Origin: Candidatus Omnitrophota bacterium
Lineage (GTDB): Bacteria > Omnitrophota > Gorgyraeia > B26-G9
Assembly: GCA_018399295.1 (NCBI GenBank)
Contig: JAGYOO010000047.1
Coordinates: 1-8,255, forward strand
DNA: 8,255 nt
Reading direction: 5' to 3'
The notes under the pieces: model-generated
What the model saw: the letters and a program-made list of their open reading frames with translations, nothing else
The model's database searches: none
Told to the model about the DNA's origin: nothing
Shown: one piece after another, positions 1 to 6,362 of the stretch
Position numbering within the stretch: the first letter of the stretch is position 1
Layout: each line of letters starts with the position of its first letter
Translations under genes and position numbers: made by a program

Positions 1-467
1 TAACGCGGGAGTTTCGGTTCAATATCCCGCTTCTGGCCGAACGGCTGATAACCGCCGCGGACTGGATCCTCTCCCAACCGAAGACGGTTGGAATGAACAT
101 CGGCTTGTTCGGAGCCAGTACCGGCGCGGCAGCAGCCCTGATTGCGGCGGAACAGCGGCCAGAGACGATAAAGGCGGTGGTAAGCCGGGGCGGACGGCCG
201 GATCTTGCCGGAGAGGCCTTAGAAAAGATTCAAACCCCGGTGCTGCTTATTGTCGGCGGAAACGACTCTGTTGTTATTGATATCAACCAGGAGGCGCTGG
301 CGCGGCTTGCCGGTCCGAAGGAGATGAAGATCGTGGCCGGAGCGAGTCATCTGTTTGAAGAACCCGGGGCCCTGGGGCGGGTCGGGGAGCTGGCGATCGA
401 CTGGTTTCGGCAAAACCTTCACCGCGCAACGGTCTCTCCGGGGATCCGGCGGCAAGGCGGATATTGA
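1..467 (+). CDS. Dienelactone-hydrolase-family alpha/beta hydrolase, 3' end (5' truncated by window)
   Basis: The reading frame is open from base 3 and continues upstream of the window, so the ATG at 93 is internal; 154 residues are visible. Fragment residues 35-41 hold the nucleophile elbow LFGASTG (Ser39), residues 86-89 GGND supply the likely acid Asp88, and GASHLFEEP supplies His116, so the Ser-Asp-His triad is complete. The SRGGRPDLAG segment together with the HLFEEPG end is characteristic of the hydrolases that accompany, or are fused to, phosphoribosyltransferase domains (Mycobacterium tuberculosis Rv0571c type). Whether such a domain lies upstream cannot be seen. The substrate is unknown for this group. 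No signal peptide can be assessed. The last 15 residues do not look conserved. The next gene remnant begins 40 bases downstream in the same direction. Family assignment is confident; physiological role is not. Confidence 0.88.
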   Translation, partial: TREFRFNIPLLAERLITAADWILSQPKTVGMNIGLFGASTGAAAALIAAEQRPETIKAVVSRGGRPDLAGEALEKIQTPVLLIVGGNDSVVIDINQEALARLAGPKEMKIVAGASHLFEEPGALGRVGELAIDWFRQNLHRATVSPGIRRQGGY

Positions 468-507
468 TAAAAGTTTAAGGCAATTAAATCTTTACTGGAA
501 CAGGAAC

Positions 508-917
508 ATGAGCCCTGCCTCGACATTTAACCGGACGGCCTATTCAGAATGGAAGCTGCCCGCTGACGATCACCCGGAAAAGCGGGTCCCGGTCCGCGTT
601 TTTTCCTCAGATATACTTTTAGAGACCATTAGTCCGGATATTATCGAAAAAATGGCGGTTGCGGCCAGTTTGCCGGAAGTGCTGCCGGAATCCTGCCTGT
701 TGCCCAATGCGTGTTCCGCCAGCGGAATTATTCAAAAGAGGCCGTGAGGCAGTCCCCTGCCGCGCTGCCTCAGTCCGGAGTCTACCTGCCGGCGTTGTTC
801 CGGCCGAAGGAAATTCGGGCATATAAAGATTGCGAGGCAGTGGCCGAGGCCGTGGAGCTGGCGGGAATCGGCCGAATGGTGGCAAGATTTAAAACCGTGG
901 CAAGTCTACAAGCTTAA
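508..917 (+). pseudogene. rtcB: Decayed rtcB (RNA-splicing ligase RtcB), internal deletion plus frame change
   Basis: Two RtcB pieces lie in different frames. From ATG 508 to the TGA at 745-747, the translation has the RtcB N-terminal pattern: W-x-LP, then RVPVRVFSSDILLE, then VAASLPEVL and LPNACSASG. The last matches the family's MPDxHxGYG motif, but Asp has become Asn and His has become Cys. In another frame, from about 711 to TAA 915-917, the RtcB C-terminal signature appears: SGVYLPA, EIRAYKDCEAV, then GIGRMVARFKTVA. Intact RtcB is about 480 residues; here only about 130 remain. Everything between the PDxH region and the segment after the SHGAGR motif is missing, including the DxxC motif, the manganese-binding histidines and the guanylylated histidine. 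The product cannot be an active GTP-dependent RNA ligase. No good ribosome site precedes 508. Archease follows after 10 bases, the usual partner. Confident in homology; the deletion junction near 700-740 is approximate. Confidence 0.82.
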
Positions 918-927
918 CGGAGGGAAA

Positions 928-1359
928 ATGGATTACGGATATCAGAAAAGGCAAACGGTAACAGAGATCGGATTTGAAGCGGAAGCGGATTCCCGGGAAA
1001 AGATGTTTACCGCCGCTGCCGATGCGCTCATGAATATCATGATCGACAATGTCGACACGGTGCGGGCAAAGGTCCCGATTGTGTTTCGCCTGGAAGAGGA
1101 AAGCATCAGCATGCTGCTGTTTCAATTCCTCCAGGAACTTGTTTATCATAAAGACGCGGAAAGACTGCTGCTGCGGGTGCCGCTGGTTAAGATTGACCGG
1201 AAAAATAAACGGTTCCGGCTGCAGGCTGAGGCCCGGGGAGAAGAGATCGACCCGGCCCGCCATCTGCTGCTTAACGACATCAAGGCGATGACCTTTAATG
1301 GTTTGGAAGTCCAGAGCCACGCCGGCAAATGGAAGGCGCGGGCCTTCGCGGATATTTAA
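928..1359 (+). CDS. Archease (RtcB-activating cofactor), diverged
   Basis: This 143-residue protein matches the archease family along its whole length: an N-terminal strand followed by a helix (FTAAADALMNIMIDN), the LLFQFLQELVYHKD segment, a GEEIDPARH turn, DIKAMTFNGLEV and the C-terminal W-K-A-R-A-F-A-D-I. Archease stimulates RtcB guanylylation and multiple turnover in the cytoplasm using an acidic metal site formed by the N-terminal HTAD aspartate and the C-terminal Asp. Here HTADIG reads TVTEIG: His is lost and Asp has become Glu (residue about 14), while the C-terminal Asp is kept. The usual TYH of the KA(V/I)TYH motif reads TFN. A strong site (GGAGGG, 919-924) precedes the ATG, so it is probably translated. 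The adjacent rtcB is broken, so this archease either serves an RtcB encoded elsewhere, is drifting after loss of its partner, or has been repurposed. Confidence 0.85.
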   Translation: MDYGYQKRQTVTEIGFEAEADSREKMFTAAADALMNIMIDNVDTVRAKVPIVFRLEEESISMLLFQFLQELVYHKDAERLLLRVPLVKIDRKNKRFRLQAEARGEEIDPARHLLLNDIKAMTFNGLEVQSHAGKWKARAFADI

Positions 1360-1368
1360 CCGCTGAAA

Positions 1369-2625
1369 ATGGCAAACCTTAAAGGCAGCCATGAGCCAGG
1401 ATCAAGGGCGCAAGAATTGCTGCCGATTTTTTCCTGGGCGCTGTATGAGCTGGCCCTGAAGTTTTTCATGCTGAACATCGTTGCCCTGTACTTTGTCCGC
1501 TGGGTGACTTTGGAAAAGGGGGCGCCGGAATTCGTTTACAGCGTTTTTTTCGGGCTGTCCACTCTCGGGGTGGCAGTGATGTCTCCGGCAATCGGGGTTA
1601 TTGCCGATCGCAGCGGAAGCAAAGATCGATTTTTGTTCGGATTCACCCTGTCGGCGGTATTTTTGAGCGCGCTGCTTTCCGGTGTGGACCGGCTTTATCC
1701 GGCGCTGGTAATATTTGCCCTGGCTAATTTCTTCGCTCAGAACAGCGCGGTTATTTATAACGCTCTGTTGTCGGATGTGGCCCCAAAAGAAAGGCGCGGC
1801 CTGGTCTCCGGCCTGGGGAAGATGATCGGTTATCTCGGAGCGGTGGTGGCCCTGTATCTTATCCGGCCGATTGTAACCGCGCACGGGTACCGGGCAACGT
1901 TTCTTCCCAGCGCCCTGCTGTATCTGGCGTTTTCTCTTCCCGCCCTGCTCTTTGTGCATGGGCCTCCGTCCGGCCGAACTCCTTTGCGCTCGGTTCTCCG
2001 GACAGAGAAGCCGAAACATATCTTCGTCCAGCTGAAGCAGACCCTGCATTTTCCCGGAATGCCGTATTTTCTCGCGGCAAGCTTTTGTTTCGCGGTCCCG
2101 GTCAACATCGTTCTGTTGTTCATGTCCGTACTGGCGACCCAGCTGTACGGGCTTAACGAAGTCCAGATAATCAATCTGATCGCCTTTTCCACGGTTTTCG
2201 CGGTGATTGGAAGCGGGGCGGCCGGATACCTGAGCGACCGGCTGGGCAGTCTTCGGACCCTTTATTGTATCTTCGTGTTTTGGATGTTCGGATTTATTTT
2301 CGGAGCGCTTGTCCGGCAGCCGGAACTTTATCCGGTATTAGGCGGAGTGATCGGTCTGGCCCTGGGCAGTGTCTGGACCGTGGCCCGGGCTCTGGCCCTT
2401 TCTCTTGTGCCGCGGGAAAAGATCGGCCAGTTTTTCGGGCTCTTTAACCTGGCCGGATACCTGGCTGCCGTCGCCGGAGCGCTTTATTGGGGGATAGCGG
2501 TCTTTCTGTTGCGGTCCTGGGGCCCGTTCCGTTACCGGCTGGCCTTGCTGTCGCTAAACATCTTCATGCTTGTGGCCCTGTCTTTTCTGCGCCGGATAAA
2601 ACTTGACGCAGAGGCTGGTCAGTAA
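1369..2625 (+). CDS. UMF1 (Atg22-like) family MFS transporter
   Basis: A 418-residue inner-membrane permease with about twelve hydrophobic spans. The family look comes from the opening SWALYELALKFFMLNIVALYF, the MFS motif A loop between spans 2 and 3 (G76-V-I-A-D80-R-S-G83-S-K85-D-R87), its second-half echo GYLSDRLGSL (286-295), and the late segment VPREKIGQFFGLFNLAGYLAA, which resembles the UMF1/Atg22-like (PF11700) signature. Members are assumed to export or import small solutes, amino acids in the fungal case; the bacterial substrate is unknown. The ATG lies 9 bases after the archease stop and has no convincing ribosome site, so translation is probably coupled to archease. Length and motifs look intact, unlike the upstream rtcB. 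No substrate can be inferred from the neighbours. Confidence 0.82.
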   Translation: MANLKGSHEPGSRAQELLPIFSWALYELALKFFMLNIVALYFVRWVTLEKGAPEFVYSVFFGLSTLGVAVMSPAIGVIADRSGSKDRFLFGFTLSAVFLSALLSGVDRLYPALVIFALANFFAQNSAVIYNALLSDVAPKERRGLVSGLGKMIGYLGAVVALYLIRPIVTAHGYRATFLPSALLYLAFSLPALLFVHGPPSGRTPLRSVLRTEKPKHIFVQLKQTLHFPGMPYFLAASFCFAVPVNIVLLFMSVLATQLYGLNEVQIINLIAFSTVFAVIGSGAAGYLSDRLGSLRTLYCIFVFWMFGFIFGALVRQPELYPVLGGVIGLALGSVWTVARALALSLVPREKIGQFFGLFNLAGYLAAVAGALYWGIAVFLLRSWGPFRYRLALLSLNIFMLVALSFLRRIKLDAEAGQ

Positions 2626-2677
2626 TAGGGAGAAGGGCGTCATTGCGGGAATGATTAAAGAACCTTAATATGAAATA

Positions 2678-2686
2678 TGCTATAAT
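2678..2686 (+). promoter_or_regulatory. Extended -10 promoter for the small membrane protein/msrB operon
   Basis: The bases TGC followed by TATAAT (2681-2686) form a perfect extended -10 element. No good -35 hexamer sits at 16-18 bases; TTAAAG at 2655-2660 is weak and about 20 bases away, which is tolerable for an extended -10 promoter. Transcription would start near 2692-2693 and give a leader of roughly 24 bases before the ATG at 2716. The surrounding 2626-2715 gap is notably A+T-richer than the genes on either side. Confidence 0.6.
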
Positions 2687-2715
2687 TGTTCCGGCTTAAA
2701 ACCGGAGCGATTTAA

Positions 2716-2904
2716 ATGCGAAGGGACGAAAAAGTCCGAAAATATCTGATGGCGCTGATAGTCATCCTGATCGCGGGTCTTTTGATCATGATAATAAAAG
2801 ACCGCCCCCCGGCGATGGAAAAAAAAGACGGACCCGCGGATGATGTCGGCACCTATCACGAAGAACTGCGCCGGGATTACCGGGAACCGATGCAGTTTCC
2901 TTAA
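2716..2904 (+). CDS. Small single-span membrane protein, unknown function
   Basis: A 62-residue protein with a basic N-terminus (MRRDEKVRKY), one strong hydrophobic helix at residues 11-27 (LMALIVILIAGLLIMII), then a charged tail of about 35 residues rich in Asp, Glu, Lys and Arg. There is no signal-peptidase site that stands out, so it is probably an N-in anchored protein with an exposed tail. A GGAG at 2703-2706 is well spaced from the ATG, and a perfect extended -10 promoter lies just upstream; both support a real gene despite its size. It is followed 6 bases later by msrB, suggesting co-transcription. I do not recognise the family. A role as a small accessory to the downstream redox or sensory genes would be guesswork. 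Confidence 0.65.
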   Translation: MRRDEKVRKYLMALIVILIAGLLIMIIKDRPPAMEKKDGPADDVGTYHEELRRDYREPMQFP

Positions 2905-2910
2905 AAGATT

Positions 2911-3402
2911 ATGGGTGCGAACATGAAGGCTGAAAATACTGAGTCTGAACAAAAGGTCGCGTTGTATGATGCTTCGCGGGATGAAGAGACGGTTCTTCCC
3001 AAAGTCCGCAAGCTGGATGAAGAGTGGAAACAGCTTCTGAGCCCGGAACAGTTCCGGATTATGCGCCTGAAAGGGACTGAGCCTCCGTTCAGCGGCAAAT
3101 ATCTTGAAAACAAGGAAACCGGCGTTTATGCCTGCGCGGCCTGCGGAAATCATCTTTTCCGCTCTGAGCAGAAGTTTGACTCCGGCACTGGCTGGCCCAG
3201 TTTCTGGGCGCCGGTCTCCCGGCTGAATGTTGCGGCCCGGCCTGAGACCGGAGATTTCTCCCGCCGGATCGAAGTTGTCTGCGCCCGCTGCGACGCTCAT
3301 CTCGGTCATGTGTTCGAAGACGGGCCGGCGCCGACGAACCTTAGATACTGCATTAATTCCGCGGCCCTGAAATTCTCACCAAACGAAGCCCAGCCGCTTT
3401 AG
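2911..3402 (+). CDS. msrB: Peptide-methionine (R)-S-oxide reductase MsrB
   Basis: Reduces the R epimer of methionine sulfoxide in oxidised proteins. The 163-residue sequence shows the whole MsrB fold: EEWKQLLSPEQFRIMRLKGTEPPFSGKY, the zinc pairs C75-AA-C78 and C124-AR-C127, FDSGTGWPSF (89-98), the substrate-pocket DAHLGHVF (128-135), and catalytic C147 in RYCINSAAL. The resolving cysteine found near the middle of some MsrBs is not obvious, so recycling may use another mechanism. About 27 residues precede the conserved core, with no signal peptide, so the enzyme is likely cytoplasmic. An alternative ATG at 2923 would shorten this tail; neither start has a strong ribosome site. It follows the small membrane protein by 6 bases, and the histidine kinase's ribosome site overlaps its stop codon. 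Confidence 0.95.
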   Translation: MGANMKAENTESEQKVALYDASRDEETVLPKVRKLDEEWKQLLSPEQFRIMRLKGTEPPFSGKYLENKETGVYACAACGNHLFRSEQKFDSGTGWPSFWAPVSRLNVAARPETGDFSRRIEVVCARCDAHLGHVFEDGPAPTNLRYCINSAALKFSPNEAQPL

Positions 3403-3409
3403 AGGAAAA

Positions 3410-4297
3410 GTGAACAAAGCCCGGACCCTGTTTTTTTTCGCGATCGCGATGCTGTCCTGCCTGGCAGCGGCTGTTGCCGTTTCCCGGTCTGGAGCCGGAT
3501 TTCCGGAGGGAAGCCGGGTTTTATTGATCAGCCTGTTTCTGGCCGGCTTCCTGCTCCAGCGCCTGCTGGTCACTGAAAACATTATCCAGGAACAGCGCCT
3601 GATCGAGATCGGGCGCGTAACTTCGACTTTTATTCACGACATCACAAACCCCCTGGCAGTGATTAAAAACACGCGGTTTTTCCTGACCCGGAGAAGCGGG
3701 CGCTATTTCCGGGAAAAAGAGTGGAAAGAAGAAGATCTCAGAAAAGAGTTTCAGTCGGTTTTGGAGGAAGGGTTGTCTGATATTCAGGCGGCCGGGCGCC
3801 AGCAGGAGCTGCTGATCCAGGAGGTGCGGGATATCATCCGCGGACGGGTCGTGCTTAAGTCTTCCCGAATGGAGCTGAAGGAATTTTTTGCCGGCATGCC
3901 GCAGGCCTTTCGCAAACATGTGGCGGAAATAAGGCTGGAGCTGCGATATCCGGGGCCGGTGGAACTGGACGCGGGCCGGTTCGAACGGGTGTTTTCACAT
4001 CTTGTAAAAAACGCCGGAGAAGCGACCGCGGGCCAGGCCGTGGTCACGATCAGCGCGGAAAAAAAAGACCATGGAGTCCGGTTTGTTGTAACGGATAACC
4101 GGCCGGAGATGCCGCGCGGCCGGTGGCTGTTTTCTTTTGCCGCCAGAACTGTTGCGCCAAAACAGGAACTGTCTGTTGTAAGCGAAATCGTTAAGGCCCA
4201 TGGGGGGAAGATTCGCGTTGAATCAGCCAAAGGCCCGGGCCGCCGGGTTATTATCGATATTCCTCAACATAAGGGAGAAGATGAGAATAAAGCTTAA
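3410..4297 (+). CDS. Membrane sensor histidine kinase with degenerate ATP-binding glycine boxes
   Basis: A 295-residue protein with a GTG start, chosen because AGAGGA (3401-3406) sits just upstream, overlapping the msrB stop. Two hydrophobic segments (about 6-24 and 36-54) enclose only a short loop, so there is little extracellular sensor domain. The H-box is FIHDITNPLAVIKN with phospho-acceptor His76. A charged insert (about 94-115) lies between the dimerisation helices. The N-box is HLVKNAGEA (Asn201). The G1 box, usually DNGPGIP, reads DNRPEMP (229-235), and the GxGLGL of the G2 box is replaced by PKQELSVV (250-257), followed by a normal EIVKAHGGKI. ATP binding or lid function may therefore be weakened. 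No response regulator is visible nearby. The 3' end overlaps the GH16 gene by 17 bases, implying coupled translation. Classification is firm; activity is doubtful. Confidence 0.85.
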   Translation: MNKARTLFFFAIAMLSCLAAAVAVSRSGAGFPEGSRVLLISLFLAGFLLQRLLVTENIIQEQRLIEIGRVTSTFIHDITNPLAVIKNTRFFLTRRSGRYFREKEWKEEDLRKEFQSVLEEGLSDIQAAGRQQELLIQEVRDIIRGRVVLKSSRMELKEFFAGMPQAFRKHVAEIRLELRYPGPVELDAGRFERVFSHLVKNAGEATAGQAVVTISAEKKDHGVRFVVTDNRPEMPRGRWLFSFAARTVAPKQELSVVSEIVKAHGGKIRVESAKGPGRRVIIDIPQHKGEDENKA

Positions 4298-5657
4298 GCT
4301 GACTTTTGGTTTTCTGCTGGCCGCGGCGTTGTTTGTCGCGGCGCCTTGTTTTTCTGAGCCGGAGTGGGTCCTGCTGTGGGAAGACCAGTTTAACGGCAGG
4401 GAGCTGGACGAGGCCCGCTGGCGGGTGGAAGACGCGGCCTTGATAAAGAATAATGAACAGCAGTATTATTCGCCGGAAGAGGTTTATCTGGAAAACGCGA
4501 TGCTGGTTATCCGCAGCCAAAAGATCGCGCGCAACGGCCGGCAGTATACCTCCGGGCTGGTGGAGACCGCCGGAAAGTTCAGCCGGAAGTACGGGCGGTT
4601 TGAGGCCCGGGCCCGTCTTCCTCGAGGCAAGGGCATCTGGCCGGCCTTCTGGATGCTGCCGGAAAGCGGGGACTGGCCGCCGGAGATCGATATCTTCGAG
4701 CTTTTGGGGCACGCGCCCTCGACCATCTACATGACCTGCCACTGGGGAACCTGGCCGGACAAGAAACACAAAGGCCGCATGTTTACCGGCCCGGATTTTA
4801 CCGCCGGCTTCCATGATTTTGCTTTAGAATGGGAGCCGCACGAGATCCGCTGGTATATTGACGGCCAGATGGCGCATCGGGTGCGGGAAAACATCCCGCA
4901 TGAACCGTTCTATCTTATTCTGAATACCGCTGTCGGCGGAAACTGGCCGGGGTCGCCCAGCAGCACGACGGTTTTTCCGCAATACTTTTATATTGATTAT
5001 GTCCGGGTTTACGCCCAGGAGTTTCCAAATGCCTGGTACCTGATCCATTCCGCGGACAACGGCCGGATAACGGCCTCGCCGCTTCTGGACGTTTATCCTT
5101 CCGGCATGCAAGTCACGCTTACCGCTGACCCGGCGATCGGCTATGAATTTGTCGGCTGGAGCGGAGACGTTGGGGGAGGCGAAAACCCAACAGTCGTAAA
5201 AATGGACAGGCATAAAAAAGTGGAAGCGATCTTCCGGGGTCTGTCGAATCCGCCGGCGCTGATATCAGGCAACGCGAGTGTAACGGTTTCTTCGCTTGAA
5301 TCAGCCGAACTGGCCGGCGCTAATCTTACGGATGGAAACCTTCGCACCCGCTGGTCCAGCCGTTTTGCCGACCCGCAGTGGGCTTGTATCGATCTTGGGC
5401 AGGAGTATTTGATCGACGCGGTGCGCCTGGAATGGGAGGCCGCCTATGCCCGGAATTACGAGTTGCAGGTGTCGCAGGATGGAAAAACATGGAACACCGT
5501 CCGCGCCAACAACAGCGGCTGGGGCCAGACCGAAGAGATAACCGGGCTGAACACGATTGCCAGATATGTGCAGCTGTATGGCATCGAGCGGGCCACGGAA
5601 TTCGGCTACTCTCTGTGGGAGATCGAGGTATTCGGCCGCGAGCCGGAAGGCCGGTAG
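4281..5657 (+). CDS. Secreted GH16 endo-beta-glucanase (laminarinase-like) with InlB-type repeat and CBM32/discoidin domain
   Basis: A 458-residue exported enzyme. The ATG at 4281 is chosen over the in-frame ATG at 4200 because GGGAG (4273-4277) precedes it and it opens a signal peptide (MRIKLKL, then a hydrophobic run, cleavage likely after CFS at residue 25). The GH16 domain spans about 29-246 and has the retaining catalytic motif E135-I-D137-I-F-E140 (nucleophile and acid/base of the beta-bulge type), preceded by WPAFWMLP and followed by VGGNWPG and YFYIDYVRVY. This pattern fits beta-1,3-glucanase or licheninase activity; the exact polysaccharide cannot be read off. Residues about 250-318 form an InlB B-like bacterial repeat (GRITASP, GYEFVGWSGD, VEAIF). 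Residues about 330-455 form an F5/8C (discoidin, CBM32-like) sugar-binding domain with DGNLRTRWSS and IDLGQEYLIDAVRLEW. Probably acts outside the cell on algal or fungal glucan. Confidence 0.92.
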   Translation: MRIKLKLTFGFLLAAALFVAAPCFSEPEWVLLWEDQFNGRELDEARWRVEDAALIKNNEQQYYSPEEVYLENAMLVIRSQKIARNGRQYTSGLVETAGKFSRKYGRFEARARLPRGKGIWPAFWMLPESGDWPPEIDIFELLGHAPSTIYMTCHWGTWPDKKHKGRMFTGPDFTAGFHDFALEWEPHEIRWYIDGQMAHRVRENIPHEPFYLILNTAVGGNWPGSPSSTTVFPQYFYIDYVRVYAQEFPNAWYLIHSADNGRITASPLLDVYPSGMQVTLTADPAIGYEFVGWSGDVGGGENPTVVKMDRHKKVEAIFRGLSNPPALISGNASVTVSSLESAELAGANLTDGNLRTRWSSRFADPQWACIDLGQEYLIDAVRLEWEAAYARNYELQVSQDGKTWNTVRANNSGWGQTEEITGLNTIARYVQLYGIERATEFGYSLWEIEVFGREPEGR

Positions 5658-5660
5658 AGA

Positions 5661-6344
5661 TCAGACTTTGACCGGACGTTCGCTCTTTATCCGCAGCTCA
5701 TTTACCACATTCTTAACTCCCCGGGTATACCGGACCGTATCTTCGACCTCGGTAAACGTCCGCCAGTCCCGCACCTGGCCCGAGAGCGTTACTGTTCCGT
5801 CTTTCACGCTGAGATCTACCGCGTTGGCATTGATCCGGTAATTTCGCTCCAGGGCCGCGCGCACGTCTTCAGCCAGGCTGATGTCTGAATACTTTTCGCC
5901 GGGAACGACCGACAGCTTATTGACCACATCCGAGACTCCGACAATCCCGCTGGCCAGTTCCTCAGCCCGCTGTTTTTGCCAGAAAGAGGGGACTTCTCCG
6001 TTAAAAGAGACCACGCCGTTCTGCGTGTTTATCTGGATGTCCGACGAGTCAATACCCGCATTCCAGTACAAGGCATTCGAGATAGCGTTAGTTATCTCTT
6101 CATCCGACGGGATCGTCATCCCAAGCGGAGTTTCCACGGTAAGCAGGTTTTCCACCTCGGTGATTCCCTCGACTAACCAGGCATCGGTTTCCGCCGATCG
6201 GCGGGCGGAGAAACTTGGAACGCTTCCGGTCAGGCGCGCCTTGCCCCCTTCGAACACCTCGACCCGGACGGTAGAAGCATCGACCCGGTCATCCCAGAAG
6301 AGCTGATCAACTATGTTTTTCTTTACCCCTTCAGCATTAAGCAC
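5661..6344 (-). CDS. Three-BON-domain protein
   Basis: A 227-residue protein made of three tandem BON domains at about 4-72, 81-147 and 155-220. Each shows the alternating pattern of a short helix, a strand ending in a G-x-V turn, then a helix and a V-x-N-x-L strand: ARLTGSVPSF and VENLLTV, VVSFNGEVPSF and VVNKLSVV, VTLSGQVRDW and VVNELRI. BON domains are thought to bind phospholipid or membranes, as in OsmY and outer-membrane proteins. Unlike OsmY there is no signal peptide, so it probably stays in the cytoplasm or at the inner face of the membrane. The GTG start is fixed by an excellent ribosome site 7 bases away that overlaps the upstream gene's stop. It is the last gene of a three-gene minus-strand operon and ends 3 bases from the converging GH16 stop. 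A general stress role is inference. Confidence 0.88.
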   Translation of the reverse strand: MLNAEGVKKNIVDQLFWDDRVDASTVRVEVFEGGKARLTGSVPSFSARRSAETDAWLVEGITEVENLLTVETPLGMTIPSDEEITNAISNALYWNAGIDSSDIQINTQNGVVSFNGEVPSFWQKQRAEELASGIVGVSDVVNKLSVVPGEKYSDISLAEDVRAALERNYRINANAVDLSVKDGTVTLSGQVRDWRTFTEVEDTVRYTRGVKNVVNELRIKSERPVKV

Positions 6345-6350
6345 GATAAG

Positions 6351-6362
6351 TCACCTCCCTTA
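6351..6362 (-). promoter_or_regulatory. Strong Shine-Dalgarno site overlapping the upstream stop codon
   Basis: Read on the minus strand this is TAAGGGAGGTGA, almost the full complement of the 16S rRNA tail. Its first three bases are the TAA stop of the Cys-motif gene. It decides the GTG start at 6344 for the BON gene and couples its translation to the gene upstream. Confidence 0.8.

Noticed and set aside
355..507. Upstream extension of the rtcB N-terminal frame to an ATG at 355
   Set aside because: It runs inside the hydrolase gene in another frame; RtcB similarity starts only after 508.
508..917. Reading the broken rtcB as one gene with a single sequencing frameshift
   Set aside because: Correcting the frame still leaves about 130 residues of a family near 480, and motif residues are substituted as well.
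889..1392. 167-residue open frame on the minus strand
   Set aside because: It is the antisense shadow of archease, with no family features and no ribosome site that competes with the plus-strand gene.
4200..4280. GH16 start at the upstream ATG 4200, giving a 485-residue protein
   Set aside because: The extra residues lie in the kinase gene, would bury the signal peptide, and the ATG at 4281 has a proper ribosome site.
4330..4355. Lipoprotein lipobox around Cys23 of the GH16 protein
   Set aside because: The residues before the cysteine are A-A-P, and proline at -1 does not fit a lipobox; ordinary signal peptidase cleavage after Ser25 fits better.
5640..5700. CCGGT/ACCGG inverted repeat at the GH16-BON junction as a bidirectional terminator
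   Set aside because: Only five paired bases with a loop of about 16, and no flanking T-tract.
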